36,088 nt of DNA from a virus, in the IMG/VR virus record IMGVR_UViG_3300021181_000003, positions 1-36,088 of that record; one strand, given 5' to 3'. The first letter of the stretch is position 1. Every line of letters starts with the position of its first letter. Of the stretch, positions 15,146 to 23,523 are shown one piece after another. The translations under genes and the position numbers were made by a program. Below the pieces are notes generated by a model, which did not search any database, had not been told where the DNA came from, and saw only the letters and a program-made list of their open reading frames with translations.

Positions 15146-16503
15146 TGGCTTTTACGAATTATGTTCCTCCACTTTTAAATCGTGAGCAAGCAGGTGCTAT
15201 GCCCGATTTGATCGGTAGTTTGTTGTCAGGTTATAGCGATGTCTATAAAGCTCGTATGATGCCTCAGGACCTTATTAAGAAGCAATTAGAAAACCAATAC
15301 TATGGTCCTAACATAGAGTCTCAAATAGGTCTTAGAGGGGCCCAGGCGGGTCATTTAGGCTCCATGACTGCTGGACAGAACATTGCCAATCAATTTGCAC
15401 CTCAAAAATTACAGTCTGAGCAAGAGGACAGGGAATTTAAACTACACAATCCTTTCTTTGGCCAAACAGGAACATCTGGGGATTTAGGGCGATTATTGTA
15501 TCTACAAGAAATGATTAAAAATAATCCTGAGATTGCTAATCAAATGAATATGGGTAATCAGCAGCAGGCTGGGATGCAAACATCTCCGTCTCAAATTCCA
15601 ACATCTAATCAAGAACCGCCTCAGACTCAAGGCAATAATTTTGATTTATCTAAATTAGTTCAACAGGCATTTTCTAAAGTTGCTAATCCCGGAGCTAATA
15701 AAGCCATCCCACAAAGCGTTACCGTAAAAGATTTAAATGCTTTACGGGATGCTGAAGCAGGATTTGTTCCTGGTACTGGAAGATCGCAGCCTTTTGAATC
15801 TAAAGAGCAACAAGATTACTACACAAATGTTTTGCAAGAACATACTACAGGCCTTAAAAAAGGTGAACATTATATTTACGATCCCGAAACTAAGGAAAAA
15901 ATAGGTATCGAACGTCCTTATTCACCAAAACAAATAGAAGAGGAATCCGGTAGAGCTTTTTTTAATAATGTTTTTCCAGCTATTAATAGTGGTTTCAAGG
16001 ATTATATTGGTAAAGATTCTGTTAAACATTTTGTTAAAGATGCAGATAATTATGGCAAGAATCCAATGGCTACTCGTAGAATTGATGATTTATTGTTAGC
16101 TCAAAAATTGGTGAGTGCTGGTGTAGTTAAAGAAGCCGCTACTTTGGGTGCGGGAAAAACAAATATGACTTATAGGAATTTATTAAAATCATTCCCTGGA
16201 TCTGATGTACCAAAATTAATAGCAAAATATGGTAATGAATTAAAACTACCTGGAACCGCATTCACAAAAGCTGGCGTTCGATATCAGGATATATTAAATC
16301 AAGCGACTCAAAAAGCTAATGCCAGTGTTCCTGCAACAAAAAAAGTTTATTTTCACCCCGAAAAATATTTAAAAAATGCTGAAGAAAAACAATCAAACTT
16401 AGATGAACATCATGAAACTATAACTGTTAGAAATAAAAAAACAGGTAAAACAGAGACTATTTCTAAGGCTGAAGCCAGAAAGAGAGGAATTAAAAATGTC
16501 TGA
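15145..16503 (+). CDS. Ejection protein, P22 gp20-like
   Basis: A 452-residue, mainly helical protein. The ATG at 15145 overlaps the gp7-like stop. The N-terminal region (PDLIGSLLSGYSDVYKARMM) and the Gln-rich linker near residues 130-170 fit the second ejection-protein position. The C-terminus (ETITVRNKKTGKTETISKAE) is basic. No enzymatic motif is seen. It overlaps the next gene by 8 bases, so the three genes form one coupled unit. Confidence 0.65.
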   Translation: MAFTNYVPPLLNREQAGAMPDLIGSLLSGYSDVYKARMMPQDLIKKQLENQYYGPNIESQIGLRGAQAGHLGSMTAGQNIANQFAPQKLQSEQEDREFKLHNPFFGQTGTSGDLGRLLYLQEMIKNNPEIANQMNMGNQQQAGMQTSPSQIPTSNQEPPQTQGNNFDLSKLVQQAFSKVANPGANKAIPQSVTVKDLNALRDAEAGFVPGTGRSQPFESKEQQDYYTNVLQEHTTGLKKGEHYIYDPETKEKIGIERPYSPKQIEEESGRAFFNNVFPAINSGFKDYIGKDSVKHFVKDADNYGKNPMATRRIDDLLLAQKLVSAGVVKEAATLGAGKTNMTYRNLLKSFPGSDVPKLIAKYGNELKLPGTAFTKAGVRYQDILNQATQKANASVPATKKVYFHPEKYLKNAEEKQSNLDEHHETITVRNKKTGKTETISKAEARKRGIKNV

Positions 16504-17692
16504 TTGGGAAGTAGTTTCAGTTAATAAAAAAAAGCCTAAAAAGGAAGAATCAGATTATGAAGTGGTCAACGAGGAAGCTCCAGATTTAGAATCCAAAGGT
16601 TTTGGCGGTATTGCCTCTGATGCTTTGAATAAAGGAACGGATGCATTATTAAATATTCCTAGTCAATTATTAAATCTACCAGGGGAGTTATATGGTACTG
16701 GTAAGCAAGTTTTGACTAATCCCAAAAGAGCATTACAAAATGTTGGAGCCGGATTTGGAGAATTAGGACATGACATATTAAGTGCCCCTGGAAATATTAG
16801 AGATTATTTACAGAAAAAAGATATAGTTTCTGAAAATGCCCCCAGTTTTAGATTGCCTGAATCAGTTCTTCCTCGAGAATTTAATTATGCTGAAGCTTTA
16901 GGAGCGCAGGGAGAGGAACCAGGCGATACTATGTTACGTGGACTTCCTACTTCTGCCGCATTAAGTCCGATTTCTAAATTATTACCTCATATTCAATCCG
17001 GTATTTCTAAGGGAATAGAAAAAATAAAACCAGAAAGTCCCTACCATACGATTCAAAAAGCTTATGATATTAAAGAAAAAGATTTATCAAATATATTTTC
17101 CAATGTCTCTAAAGAAGCCAATAAGGAAAATATTAAAATTGATTTACCAAAAAATCTTATCAATGAAATTAAGAAAACAGGTCCCAAAACAGATAGGTTC
17201 AATAATTTCGTAGATAAGGCTAAATCTGGTGATTATGATGCTTTGCGAAAAGTGCAGAGTGAACTCTTTGCGCGAGGTAAAAATTATTCTAAATCGCATT
17301 TAGCCTCTGAAAACGATTTTGGAGCACACCTATTCGAACAACGAGCTAAGTTGAATAACGCAATTATAAAATCACTAGAAGAGGCTGGGCGACCAGATCT
17401 AGCCTCACAATTGACTAAAGCACGCGAAGGGTGGAGAAATTTAGAGGAGACTTATCACGCTAACCCGACAATATCTAAATTGGTAGGAGAAGAGAGAGAG
17501 GTGCCATTTACCTTTGGACCATTAAGAAAGGAATCTACCTTTATTAAAAATCTTAAAAATGAACATCCGGAAATTCAGCGAAAATTAAATAATATACGAC
17601 GTGCTAAGCAAGTCTCTGCGGCATTAGGTGCGCTGGGACTAAAAAAGCTATATTCTGGTAGAGAAACCCCCTATTACGATTATAATGATTGA
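16496..17692 (+). CDS. Ejection protein, P22 gp16-like
   Basis: A 398-residue protein with a charged repeat at the start (WEVVSVNKKKPKKEESDYEV), a Gly/Leu/Pro region (LLNIPSQLLNLPGELYGTGK) that could be membrane-active, and a long helical C-terminal half. It lies third in the gp7-gp20-gp16 order and is shorter than P22 gp16 (609). No lytic transglycosylase motif is seen. A weak hairpin (CCTGAT/ATCGGG, 17701-17720) follows. Confidence 0.65.
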   Translation: MSDWEVVSVNKKKPKKEESDYEVVNEEAPDLESKGFGGIASDALNKGTDALLNIPSQLLNLPGELYGTGKQVLTNPKRALQNVGAGFGELGHDILSAPGNIRDYLQKKDIVSENAPSFRLPESVLPREFNYAEALGAQGEEPGDTMLRGLPTSAALSPISKLLPHIQSGISKGIEKIKPESPYHTIQKAYDIKEKDLSNIFSNVSKEANKENIKIDLPKNLINEIKKTGPKTDRFNNFVDKAKSGDYDALRKVQSELFARGKNYSKSHLASENDFGAHLFEQRAKLNNAIIKSLEEAGRPDLASQLTKAREGWRNLEETYHANPTISKLVGEEREVPFTFGPLRKESTFIKNLKNEHPEIQRKLNNIRRAKQVSAALGALGLKKLYSGRETPYYDYND

Positions 17693-17739
17693 TTTTAATT
17701 CCTGATGTGTTAAAATCGGGCATTTAAAAGGGGAATAAA

Positions 17740-17844
17740 ATGACTGATTTGTATGAATGGGCTAGCATTGTAGTTTTAATTTACCTTGCTTATGATTTTA
17801 TATTTGAAAAGATTCATAATTATTCGGGAAAATTGGATGAGTAA
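17740..17844 (+). CDS. 34-residue single-pass membrane protein
   Basis: A tiny open frame, MTDLYEWASIVVLIYLAYDF followed by a charged tail, with a strong AAAAGGGGAA ribosome site. One membrane helix spans about residues 8-22. It overlaps the next gene by 8 bases (17837-17844), which implies coupled translation. Position and size fit a pinholin, holin inhibitor or other lysis accessory, but no family is recognised. Confidence 0.6.
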   Translation: MTDLYEWASIVVLIYLAYDFIFEKIHNYSGKLDE

Positions 17845-18064
17845 TGAAGAAAAAGTAGTGGGATATCCATTTGGCATAGATGTTAGGGTGGCTTTGCTTG
17901 AGTCTGCCGTTGATAATATCAATCAGACGTTATTACGTATTGAAACGCAACTTTCTGATATCAGAAGAGATGCTAAGTCTGATTTTCGATGGTTACTATC
18001 TATGATCATTGGCTCTACAGTTGGTATTACTGCTATAATGGCACATGGATTTCACTGGTTTTAA
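17837..18064 (+). CDS. Holin/XhlA-like membrane protein
   Basis: A 75-residue protein with a coiled-coil half (LLESAVDNINQTLLRIETQL), then DIRRDAKSDFRW and one membrane helix (LLSMIIGSTVGITAIMAHGF). This is the XhlA layout and resembles the smaller 12202-12396 protein. The ATG at 17837 overlaps the preceding membrane protein. It is the best holin candidate in the genome, although no endolysin is adjacent. Confidence 0.62.
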   Translation: MSNEEKVVGYPFGIDVRVALLESAVDNINQTLLRIETQLSDIRRDAKSDFRWLLSMIIGSTVGITAIMAHGFHWF

Positions 18065-18086
18065 TAGCTAAGTTAAAGGACTAATA

Positions 18087-20051
18087 ATGCCAATTAACAC
18101 GGATTTGTTAATAGCAGCACCAATGTTACAGGATTATCTGGTAGACAAGGACGGAAAACTCATGTCTGGCGGCACTATCACCATGTATCACGATAATAGC
18201 CGAACAACATTAAAAAACTGGTACTACCAAACTGGACCAGATTCAACTGGCGCATATTCTTACCCGGCATTACCTAATCCTTTAACTCTTAGCGCTGCAG
18301 GAACTATATGTGATATCAATGGTGTAGATACCATACCATTTTACTATCCTTATAGTGAATTAGATGAAACCGTAGACGATCCTTATTACGTAACTATTGT
18401 TAATTATGCTCAAACCAATCAGATAACACGTGCTAATTTCCCATTCAATAGGGAAGAAGGCGTTGTTCCTACTGCGCTTACCGATTCTTTAAATAACCTT
18501 ATTGTTAATGGGGGATTTTGGCAGAATATACAGCCAAATACTTTAAATATTACACCTTTTACAAGTTTTAGTTATACTACAACTGATACGGTGGTCGCTC
18601 CTAGCCAACATGATGGCTTTCGATTGCCTGACGTAAGATTTGTCAGAACTAATACGTCTTCTTCAGATACTGCTACTTTTACACCATTTCCGTTTTCTAA
18701 CTCCGCAGTAATTGATAATTTTATCGTTCCTGAATATTACCTTTCACATAATTGCACTGTTGCTGGAAGTGGCGTAACACAAAAATATTATCAATTTCCA
18801 ATCTCATTGCATATTAATACACTGTCCAATGTTCCTTACACATTCTCAATACAAGCTCAAAATTCGGGAGGCACTGGCACAGGCGAAAACATTATTGAGA
18901 TATTTATTTTACAAGATTTGGGAACTGGAGCTTCATCCCCTGCACCCCAATCTATTGGAACAATTACATTAAATAGCGCTTGGACAAATTATACAATCAC
19001 CAATATTTTCCCGAGTGCAGTGGGTTTGTCATTAAGCAATGCCCCTGATGATGCTTTTTATTTATTAGTTGGAATGCCCACAAATTCACTTTGTACTATC
19101 AATTTCACAAATCCCAGTATTTTCTTAACCGATGGGCTAATTCCGAACAATGATTTTCAAACTTATGATCAAGTAGATACGGTAATAAATAGCCCACGAA
19201 CGGGCGATCTAAGAACCAGTATTAATACTTTCAATCCTTTTGGATGGGTCCCAATGAACGACGGGACGATTGGCAATCATAGTTCCAACGGAACATCTAG
19301 GCATAACCAAGATGTTTGGAAGTTATTTAATTTAATTTGGAATCTTGGTAAAACTTATGATTCAGGTTCCAATTTCAACCCAATTGCGCAAATGTATACT
19401 AGCGGTGGTGCGGCCACAAATTACGCTGGTACAGCACTGACTGACTATAATACTAATAATGCTTTGGCATTAACAAAAGCCATGGGAAAAGTTTTGTTAG
19501 GAACTGTTCCATTAGCTAATTTATTAGCTGCGACACCTACATTGACCGGCTTTTCATCTGTAGTTACAGCTTCTAGTTCTACAGGCTTATTATGGACTAC
19601 AGCCGCTGCCAATTTATTAAATTTATTTTTGGGAAATACCATAAGTTTTACAAGTACTACCAGTCTCGTGAATGTGATTTCGACGAGCATTTATTATATT
19701 ATTCCTATATCGACTACTACATTTAAAATTGCGACAACTTTTGCTAATGCTTTAGCAGGAACTGCTGTAGCTTACACGGGTGCAGAAACAGGGACTGTGA
19801 CAGCATATCTGCAAACAACGGGGTCTATTGAAGGTGAATATGGGCATACTCAGCTCGCCACGGAAGTTGCAGCACACATACACGGCCTAACGGGTCAAAC
19901 TGGTACAGCAGTATCTGTTGTTAGCACTGGTGGCGGATCTACATTCTTAACTAATTCACCGGGTAGTAACGTGACCAATGCATCATCAGCGGGCACAGCT
20001 TTCAACGTAACACAACCTGGTGTATTCTATAATATATTTATAAAGTTATAA
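18087..20051 (+). CDS. Tail fibre protein
   Basis: A 654-residue protein. The N-terminus (LQDYLVDKDGKLMSGGTITM) is the virion-attachment pattern of many tail fibres that carry a DGK....G..T.Y motif. The middle is a beta-sandwich-like stretch rich in Ser/Thr/Asn (residues about 130-350). It is followed by GWVPMNDGTIG, a tail-collar-type motif, and a C-terminus with HTQLATEVAAHIHGL and FNVTQPGVFYNIFIKL, typical of collar-fibre ends. It probably binds the host surface. The final 200 residues are low in charge and repetitive. Confidence 0.78.
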   Translation: MPINTDLLIAAPMLQDYLVDKDGKLMSGGTITMYHDNSRTTLKNWYYQTGPDSTGAYSYPALPNPLTLSAAGTICDINGVDTIPFYYPYSELDETVDDPYYVTIVNYAQTNQITRANFPFNREEGVVPTALTDSLNNLIVNGGFWQNIQPNTLNITPFTSFSYTTTDTVVAPSQHDGFRLPDVRFVRTNTSSSDTATFTPFPFSNSAVIDNFIVPEYYLSHNCTVAGSGVTQKYYQFPISLHINTLSNVPYTFSIQAQNSGGTGTGENIIEIFILQDLGTGASSPAPQSIGTITLNSAWTNYTITNIFPSAVGLSLSNAPDDAFYLLVGMPTNSLCTINFTNPSIFLTDGLIPNNDFQTYDQVDTVINSPRTGDLRTSINTFNPFGWVPMNDGTIGNHSSNGTSRHNQDVWKLFNLIWNLGKTYDSGSNFNPIAQMYTSGGAATNYAGTALTDYNTNNALALTKAMGKVLLGTVPLANLLAATPTLTGFSSVVTASSSTGLLWTTAAANLLNLFLGNTISFTSTTSLVNVISTSIYYIIPISTTTFKIATTFANALAGTAVAYTGAETGTVTAYLQTTGSIEGEYGHTQLATEVAAHIHGLTGQTGTAVSVVSTGGGSTFLTNSPGSNVTNASSAGTAFNVTQPGVFYNIFIKL

Positions 20052-20122
20052 TATGTCGACGCCATAAACATGATGTTAAATTGTGTCGATAAAAAGTAAA
20101 ATCATCAACATAAGGATTTGTG

Positions 20123-20491
20123 ATGGCTCAATCTACTCAATTAAACTTTGGTAGGGATGTACAAGGGTTTAATGCTTATGCCCCTTCTTTTCCGACTGAT
20201 ATCTTTACTGCAACGCTGGCAGCGTCCACAGCAGAATCTGTAACAGTTCCTGGCAATGCTCCTGTTTGGATTATGTACGTACGAGTTCAACCAAATGGAT
20301 GGGCTTGGTGTTCGAGAACAACTACAGCGGCTGTTCCAGCGGGGGGCACATTAGCTTCAGCAAAATCAGAATTAATTGTAGGCACTATAGAATATAAAAG
20401 AATTGTATATGCTGCGGATGTTATAAGCTTTATTACACCAAATACTACTTGTGACATTGAAGTCGCATTCTTTATTAATACATACCCTTAG
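20123..20491 (+). CDS. Small structural protein in the tail-fibre cluster
   Basis: A 122-residue beta protein (MAQSTQLNFGRDVQGFNAYA). The ATG at 20123 follows AAGGATTTGTG; the GTG directly before it is less likely. It contains VTVPGNAPVWIMYVRVQPNG and no catalytic motif. It lies between the tail fibre and the repeated modules, so it may be a capping or decorating subunit. Confidence 0.55.
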   Translation: MAQSTQLNFGRDVQGFNAYAPSFPTDIFTATLAASTAESVTVPGNAPVWIMYVRVQPNGWAWCSRTTTAAVPAGGTLASAKSELIVGTIEYKRIVYAADVISFITPNTTCDIEVAFFINTYP

Positions 20492-20501
20492 TAATTAACT
20501 T

Positions 20502-20519
20502 TTAGAAAAGGATTTCTAA
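20502..20519 (+). promoter_or_regulatory. Hairpin that holds the 20519 gene's Shine-Dalgarno in its loop
   Basis: TTAGAAA (20502-20508) pairs perfectly with TTTCTAA (20513-20519) with AGGA in the loop. AGGA is the ribosome binding site for the ATG at 20519, and the stem ends on that A. It could expose or limit access to the site. Confidence 0.5.
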
Positions 20520-21154
20520 TGGCTACAGAAGAAATGTTTACATCGCTACCCACCGTAGCGACTGCTCAAATGTCAGATATTATATGTGCTGTTCAAGGGT
20601 ATGTTAGTCCTACAAATCTAGGTTTGTCGGTACAAGAGAACCTACAGCAAGTATATAATCTCTTCCAATCAAATGTGATTTTATCCTACCCCGGAAATCC
20701 TAATGGTTTTGTTGCAGGAACCACTTATCAATTATGCTGGGATACAGTGGATCATATTTTATTCGTATGTACGACATCAGGCACAGCCTCTACCGCAGTT
20801 TGGACGCCCTGTATAAGTTCTGAAAGCACGTGGATAGACCAAACATCCAGCCCTGTAACTCTTGTTCCTGACAGAAAATATCTCGTAAATAATGGTGCGA
20901 GTTTAGTTACCTTCAGTTTGCCGGCGACAGCAGCATTTGGAACACAAATAGAAATTGCAGGTTTATCGTCAGGAGGTTGGACCTTAACACAAGCGGCAGG
21001 ACAATCGATTAATTTTGGTTCTAAAGCCACGACCGTAGGAGTTGGGGGCAGTTTGTCTTCTTCAAATCAGAATGATTATGTGAAGTTATTATGTGTAACA
21101 GCTAACACGACATGGAATGTCATAGGTTCAATTGGAAATATAACTATTGTATAA
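20519..21154 (+). CDS. Tail-fibre module protein 1 (beta-structured)
   Basis: A 211-residue protein. The N-terminal 100 residues (MATEEMFTSLPTVATAQMSD) hold LQENLQQVYNLF, and the segment GTTYQLCWDTVDHILFVCTT resembles short attachment domains of phage fibres. Residues about 105-211 (WIDQTSSPVTLVPD to NVIGSIGNITIV) are clearly paralogous to the C-terminal part of the next protein. It is likely a receptor-binding or head/tail fibre subunit. Confidence 0.62.
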   Translation: MATEEMFTSLPTVATAQMSDIICAVQGYVSPTNLGLSVQENLQQVYNLFQSNVILSYPGNPNGFVAGTTYQLCWDTVDHILFVCTTSGTASTAVWTPCISSESTWIDQTSSPVTLVPDRKYLVNNGASLVTFSLPATAAFGTQIEIAGLSSGGWTLTQAAGQSINFGSKATTVGVGGSLSSSNQNDYVKLLCVTANTTWNVIGSIGNITIV

Positions 21155-21166
21155 GGATATACAAAA

Positions 21167-21658
21167 ATGGCTACTAATAATGCAACCAACACCCCAGAAC
21201 TTACCTTAAATGGTCAGACTTTCATAGGCTCATCGGGTGTAAACCCAGTGGCAGCAACATTAACGGCTGGTGTGGGTATAACAATAACAAATGGCGCAGG
21301 TAGCATTACAATTTCTGGATCTGGTAGCTCAGGGTGGGTTGATCAAACTACCGGTACGGTAACAATGACTTCCAATACTGGATATACCTCAGATGATGGC
21401 GCATCTCTTGTTACCTTCACTCTACCAACCACCTCATCGATTGGTGACTTTGTAGAAATCAATGGAAAAGGCTCAGGTCTATATACTATAGCTCAAGCAT
21501 CAGGACAACAAATCCACTTTTGTAATATTGCAAGTACCTCGGGTGCAACGGGAACGGTTTCATCAACATTACAATATGACTGTATCAGATTACGTTGTAT
21601 TACAGCTAATACCATATGGGTTGTAGTTAGTAGCGTTGGGAATTTTACCATAGTGTAA
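21167..21658 (+). CDS. Tail-fibre module protein 2, paralogue of the preceding gene
   Basis: A 163-residue protein. From residue 58 it aligns with the preceding protein: W(I/V)DQT, DGASLVTF(S/T)LP, GQ.I.F, then CITANTIWVVVSSVGNFTIV against CVTANTTWNVIGSIGNITIV. The N-terminal GITITNGAGSITISGSG is a typical triple-stranded fibre shaft repeat. The tandem arrangement suggests duplication followed by divergence for host-range variation. ATG follows AAGGATATAC. Confidence 0.65.
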   Translation: MATNNATNTPELTLNGQTFIGSSGVNPVAATLTAGVGITITNGAGSITISGSGSSGWVDQTTGTVTMTSNTGYTSDDGASLVTFTLPTTSSIGDFVEINGKGSGLYTIAQASGQQIHFCNIASTSGATGTVSSTLQYDCIRLRCITANTIWVVVSSVGNFTIV

Positions 21659-21683
21659 TATTTTACAGATTAAGGATAATTTA

Positions 21684-22742
21684 ATGGCCACTAACAATAG
21701 TATAAATGCTAATAGTACTACACCACTGCCCATTGTGGATGGGGGTACGCAGGTGACATCAGTAACAATAGCACCGGCTGCTACAGCTTTTGCTGGATGG
21801 GATGCAAATAAAAATTTATCTGCTAATAACCACCTTCAAGGCTATACCACCACTGCTACTGCTGCAGGAACTACTGTATTAACGGTCGGAAGTACTTATC
21901 AACAATTCTTTACCGGTTCTACAACACAAACTGTAACATTGCCAGTAACATCGACTTTGGTTTTGGGATTTTCATTTTTTATCGTGAATAACTCGACTGG
22001 TATAGTTACTGTGCAATCTTCTGGTGCTAATACTGTCACTGCAATGGCAGCAGGAACTGTTGCAACCTTTACCTGCATTTTAACATCGGGCACGACTGCA
22101 GCTTCTTGGAGTTCTGATTATACAGCCGCAGGTGGTTTAAAAGCTCCAACAGTGCAAAAGTTTACTTCTGGTTCTGGAACATACACTACTCCCACGGGAC
22201 CTGTTCCACTTTACATTAGAGTATATGCTCAAGGCGGTGGTGGTGGTGGAGCTGGTACCGGTTCTTCTGGTATAGGTGCATCGTCTGCTGGAGGCAATAC
22301 AACATTTGGAACAACATTGATTGTAGCAAATGGTGGTTCAGGAGCTTCTGCTAACGTCGGAGCTGCAGGTGGCTCTGGTTCATTAGGAGCAGCTATCGGA
22401 TTTGCGCAGACAGGAATGACCGGTAACAATGGCGGAACCGCCGCTAGCTCAATCGGAGGCGGAGGCGGTGTAAGCTTTTTCCCTGGGCCAGGTAATGGCG
22501 CTGGAGGAACAGCTATAACAAATTCTGGCTCAGGAGGTGGTGGAGCAATTGGAGGAGCAGCATTTGTTGCAGGTGGTGGTGGTGGTTCCGGTGGATTTGT
22601 AGATGGAATTATAGGGAGCCCTACTACTTCTTACTCATATGCAGTGGGCGGATCGGGCGGAGGCGGCTCCGCAGGTGTTGGTGGATCGGCTGGTGGGGCT
22701 GGGGCAGCCGGTATTATTGTTGTATGGGAATATTATCAGTAA
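21684..22742 (+). CDS. Glycine-rich receptor-binding (adhesin-like) protein
   Basis: A 352-residue protein. Residues about 35-150 hold a beta module like the two preceding proteins (TTQTVTLPVTSTLVLGFSFF). From residue 180 the chain is an unusually glycine-rich region with GGGGGGAG, SIGGGGG, SGGGGAIGG and GGGGGSGG blocks, closing with GIIVVWEYYQ. Such glycine blocks are characteristic of phage adhesins that form polyglycine-II bundles. It is probably the distal host-recognition tip. Its place after two shaft-like modules supports this. Confidence 0.7.
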   Translation: MATNNSINANSTTPLPIVDGGTQVTSVTIAPAATAFAGWDANKNLSANNHLQGYTTTATAAGTTVLTVGSTYQQFFTGSTTQTVTLPVTSTLVLGFSFFIVNNSTGIVTVQSSGANTVTAMAAGTVATFTCILTSGTTAASWSSDYTAAGGLKAPTVQKFTSGSGTYTTPTGPVPLYIRVYAQGGGGGGAGTGSSGIGASSAGGNTTFGTTLIVANGGSGASANVGAAGGSGSLGAAIGFAQTGMTGNNGGTAASSIGGGGGVSFFPGPGNGAGGTAITNSGSGGGGAIGGAAFVAGGGGGSGGFVDGIIGSPTTSYSYAVGGSGGGGSAGVGGSAGGAGAAGIIVVWEYYQ

Positions 22743-22756
22743 AAAAAGGATAAAAA

Positions 22757-23035
22757 ATGTCTATAATATCTACAATAGCATCATATGAAATAACCTTAGG
22801 ATTTTTCCCAGGAACCGTACTTATAGATACCAGCGATACACTATCAACTGTTATGGGTACAGGATATTTAAATGGTCAGACATTGCAACCAACTGGAGAT
22901 TTATTAGCTACTCCTACATGGCAAACGAATCAAATGGCCATTGTCACTACATCTGATAAAGGTTCAGTTATTTTGTTAGTACAAATTGATGGAGAGTCTA
23001 ATATTAATTTGGTAGCCCCATTCTGGCCTTCCTGA
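22757..23035 (+). CDS. Small protein at the end of the tail-fibre cluster
   Basis: A 92-residue beta-rich protein (MSIISTIASYEITLGFFPGT). It ends VILLVQIDGESNINLVAPFW. ATG follows AAAAAAGGATAAAAA. It has little charge, like the other fibre-cluster products, and may be a chaperone or cap. No family is recognised. Confidence 0.55.
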   Translation: MSIISTIASYEITLGFFPGTVLIDTSDTLSTVMGTGYLNGQTLQPTGDLLATPTWQTNQMAIVTTSDKGSVILLVQIDGESNINLVAPFWPS

Positions 23036-23056
23036 TTGTAAAATGGGAGGCGACAA

Positions 23057-23434
23057 TTGGTTAATGTTATTAAATTACTTAAGTCAGGCGAAATTTCAGA
23101 GGAATCGATACAAAAAGCAGTCATACAATGGGTAAGACTCCAACCTAAAATAAAAAAGCTTGTTCTGCACTTTCCTAATGAGGGTAAGCGTAGTGAACGC
23201 TATGGAAGAATATTGAAAGACATGGGACTAAGGCCAGGCGTGAGCGATCTCTTCATAGCGATGCAATGTAGAGGCTTTGGGGGGGCATGGATTGAATTAA
23301 AGTCTGCCAATGGTGTCGTAAGCATCCATCAAAAGGAATTCTTAGAAGATATGGACCAACAAAATTACTTTACGGCAGTTTGTAGGTCCATTGACGAAGC
23401 TATTAAAACCATTAATTGGTATTGTTTTCCTTGA
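23057..23434 (+). CDS. VRR-NUC family nuclease
   Basis: A 125-residue PD-(D/E)XK nuclease of the VRR-NUC type found in many phages, which act on branched DNA or nick DNA. Visible motifs are HFPNEGKRS (residues 38-46), the catalytic Asp in RPGVSDLF (D64), and E80-x-K82 in WIELKS, followed by QKEFLEDM. The start is TTG at 23057, six bases after GGGAGG. It is the last forward gene before the converging U-box operon. It could resolve recombination intermediates together with the exo/bet/ssb genes. Confidence 0.88.
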   Translation: MVNVIKLLKSGEISEESIQKAVIQWVRLQPKIKKLVLHFPNEGKRSERYGRILKDMGLRPGVSDLFIAMQCRGFGGAWIELKSANGVVSIHQKEFLEDMDQQNYFTAVCRSIDEAIKTINWYCFP

Positions 23435-23456
23435 TTACTTTTGTGCCCATCCGTGA

Positions 23457-23490
23457 GACTCAAACAATCTTGTTTCTTGAGTCACTCGTT
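23457..23490. terminator. Bidirectional terminator between converging genes
   Basis: GACTCAA (23457-23463) and TTGAGTC (23477-23483) form a perfect 7-bp stem with a 13-base loop and are followed by ACTCGTTTTA. It lies between the VRR-NUC gene and the reverse-strand coiled-coil gene, so it can serve both transcripts. Confidence 0.7.
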
Positions 23491-23523
23491 TTAGGTTACA
23501 CAAATTAACCCATTAATGGAGAA

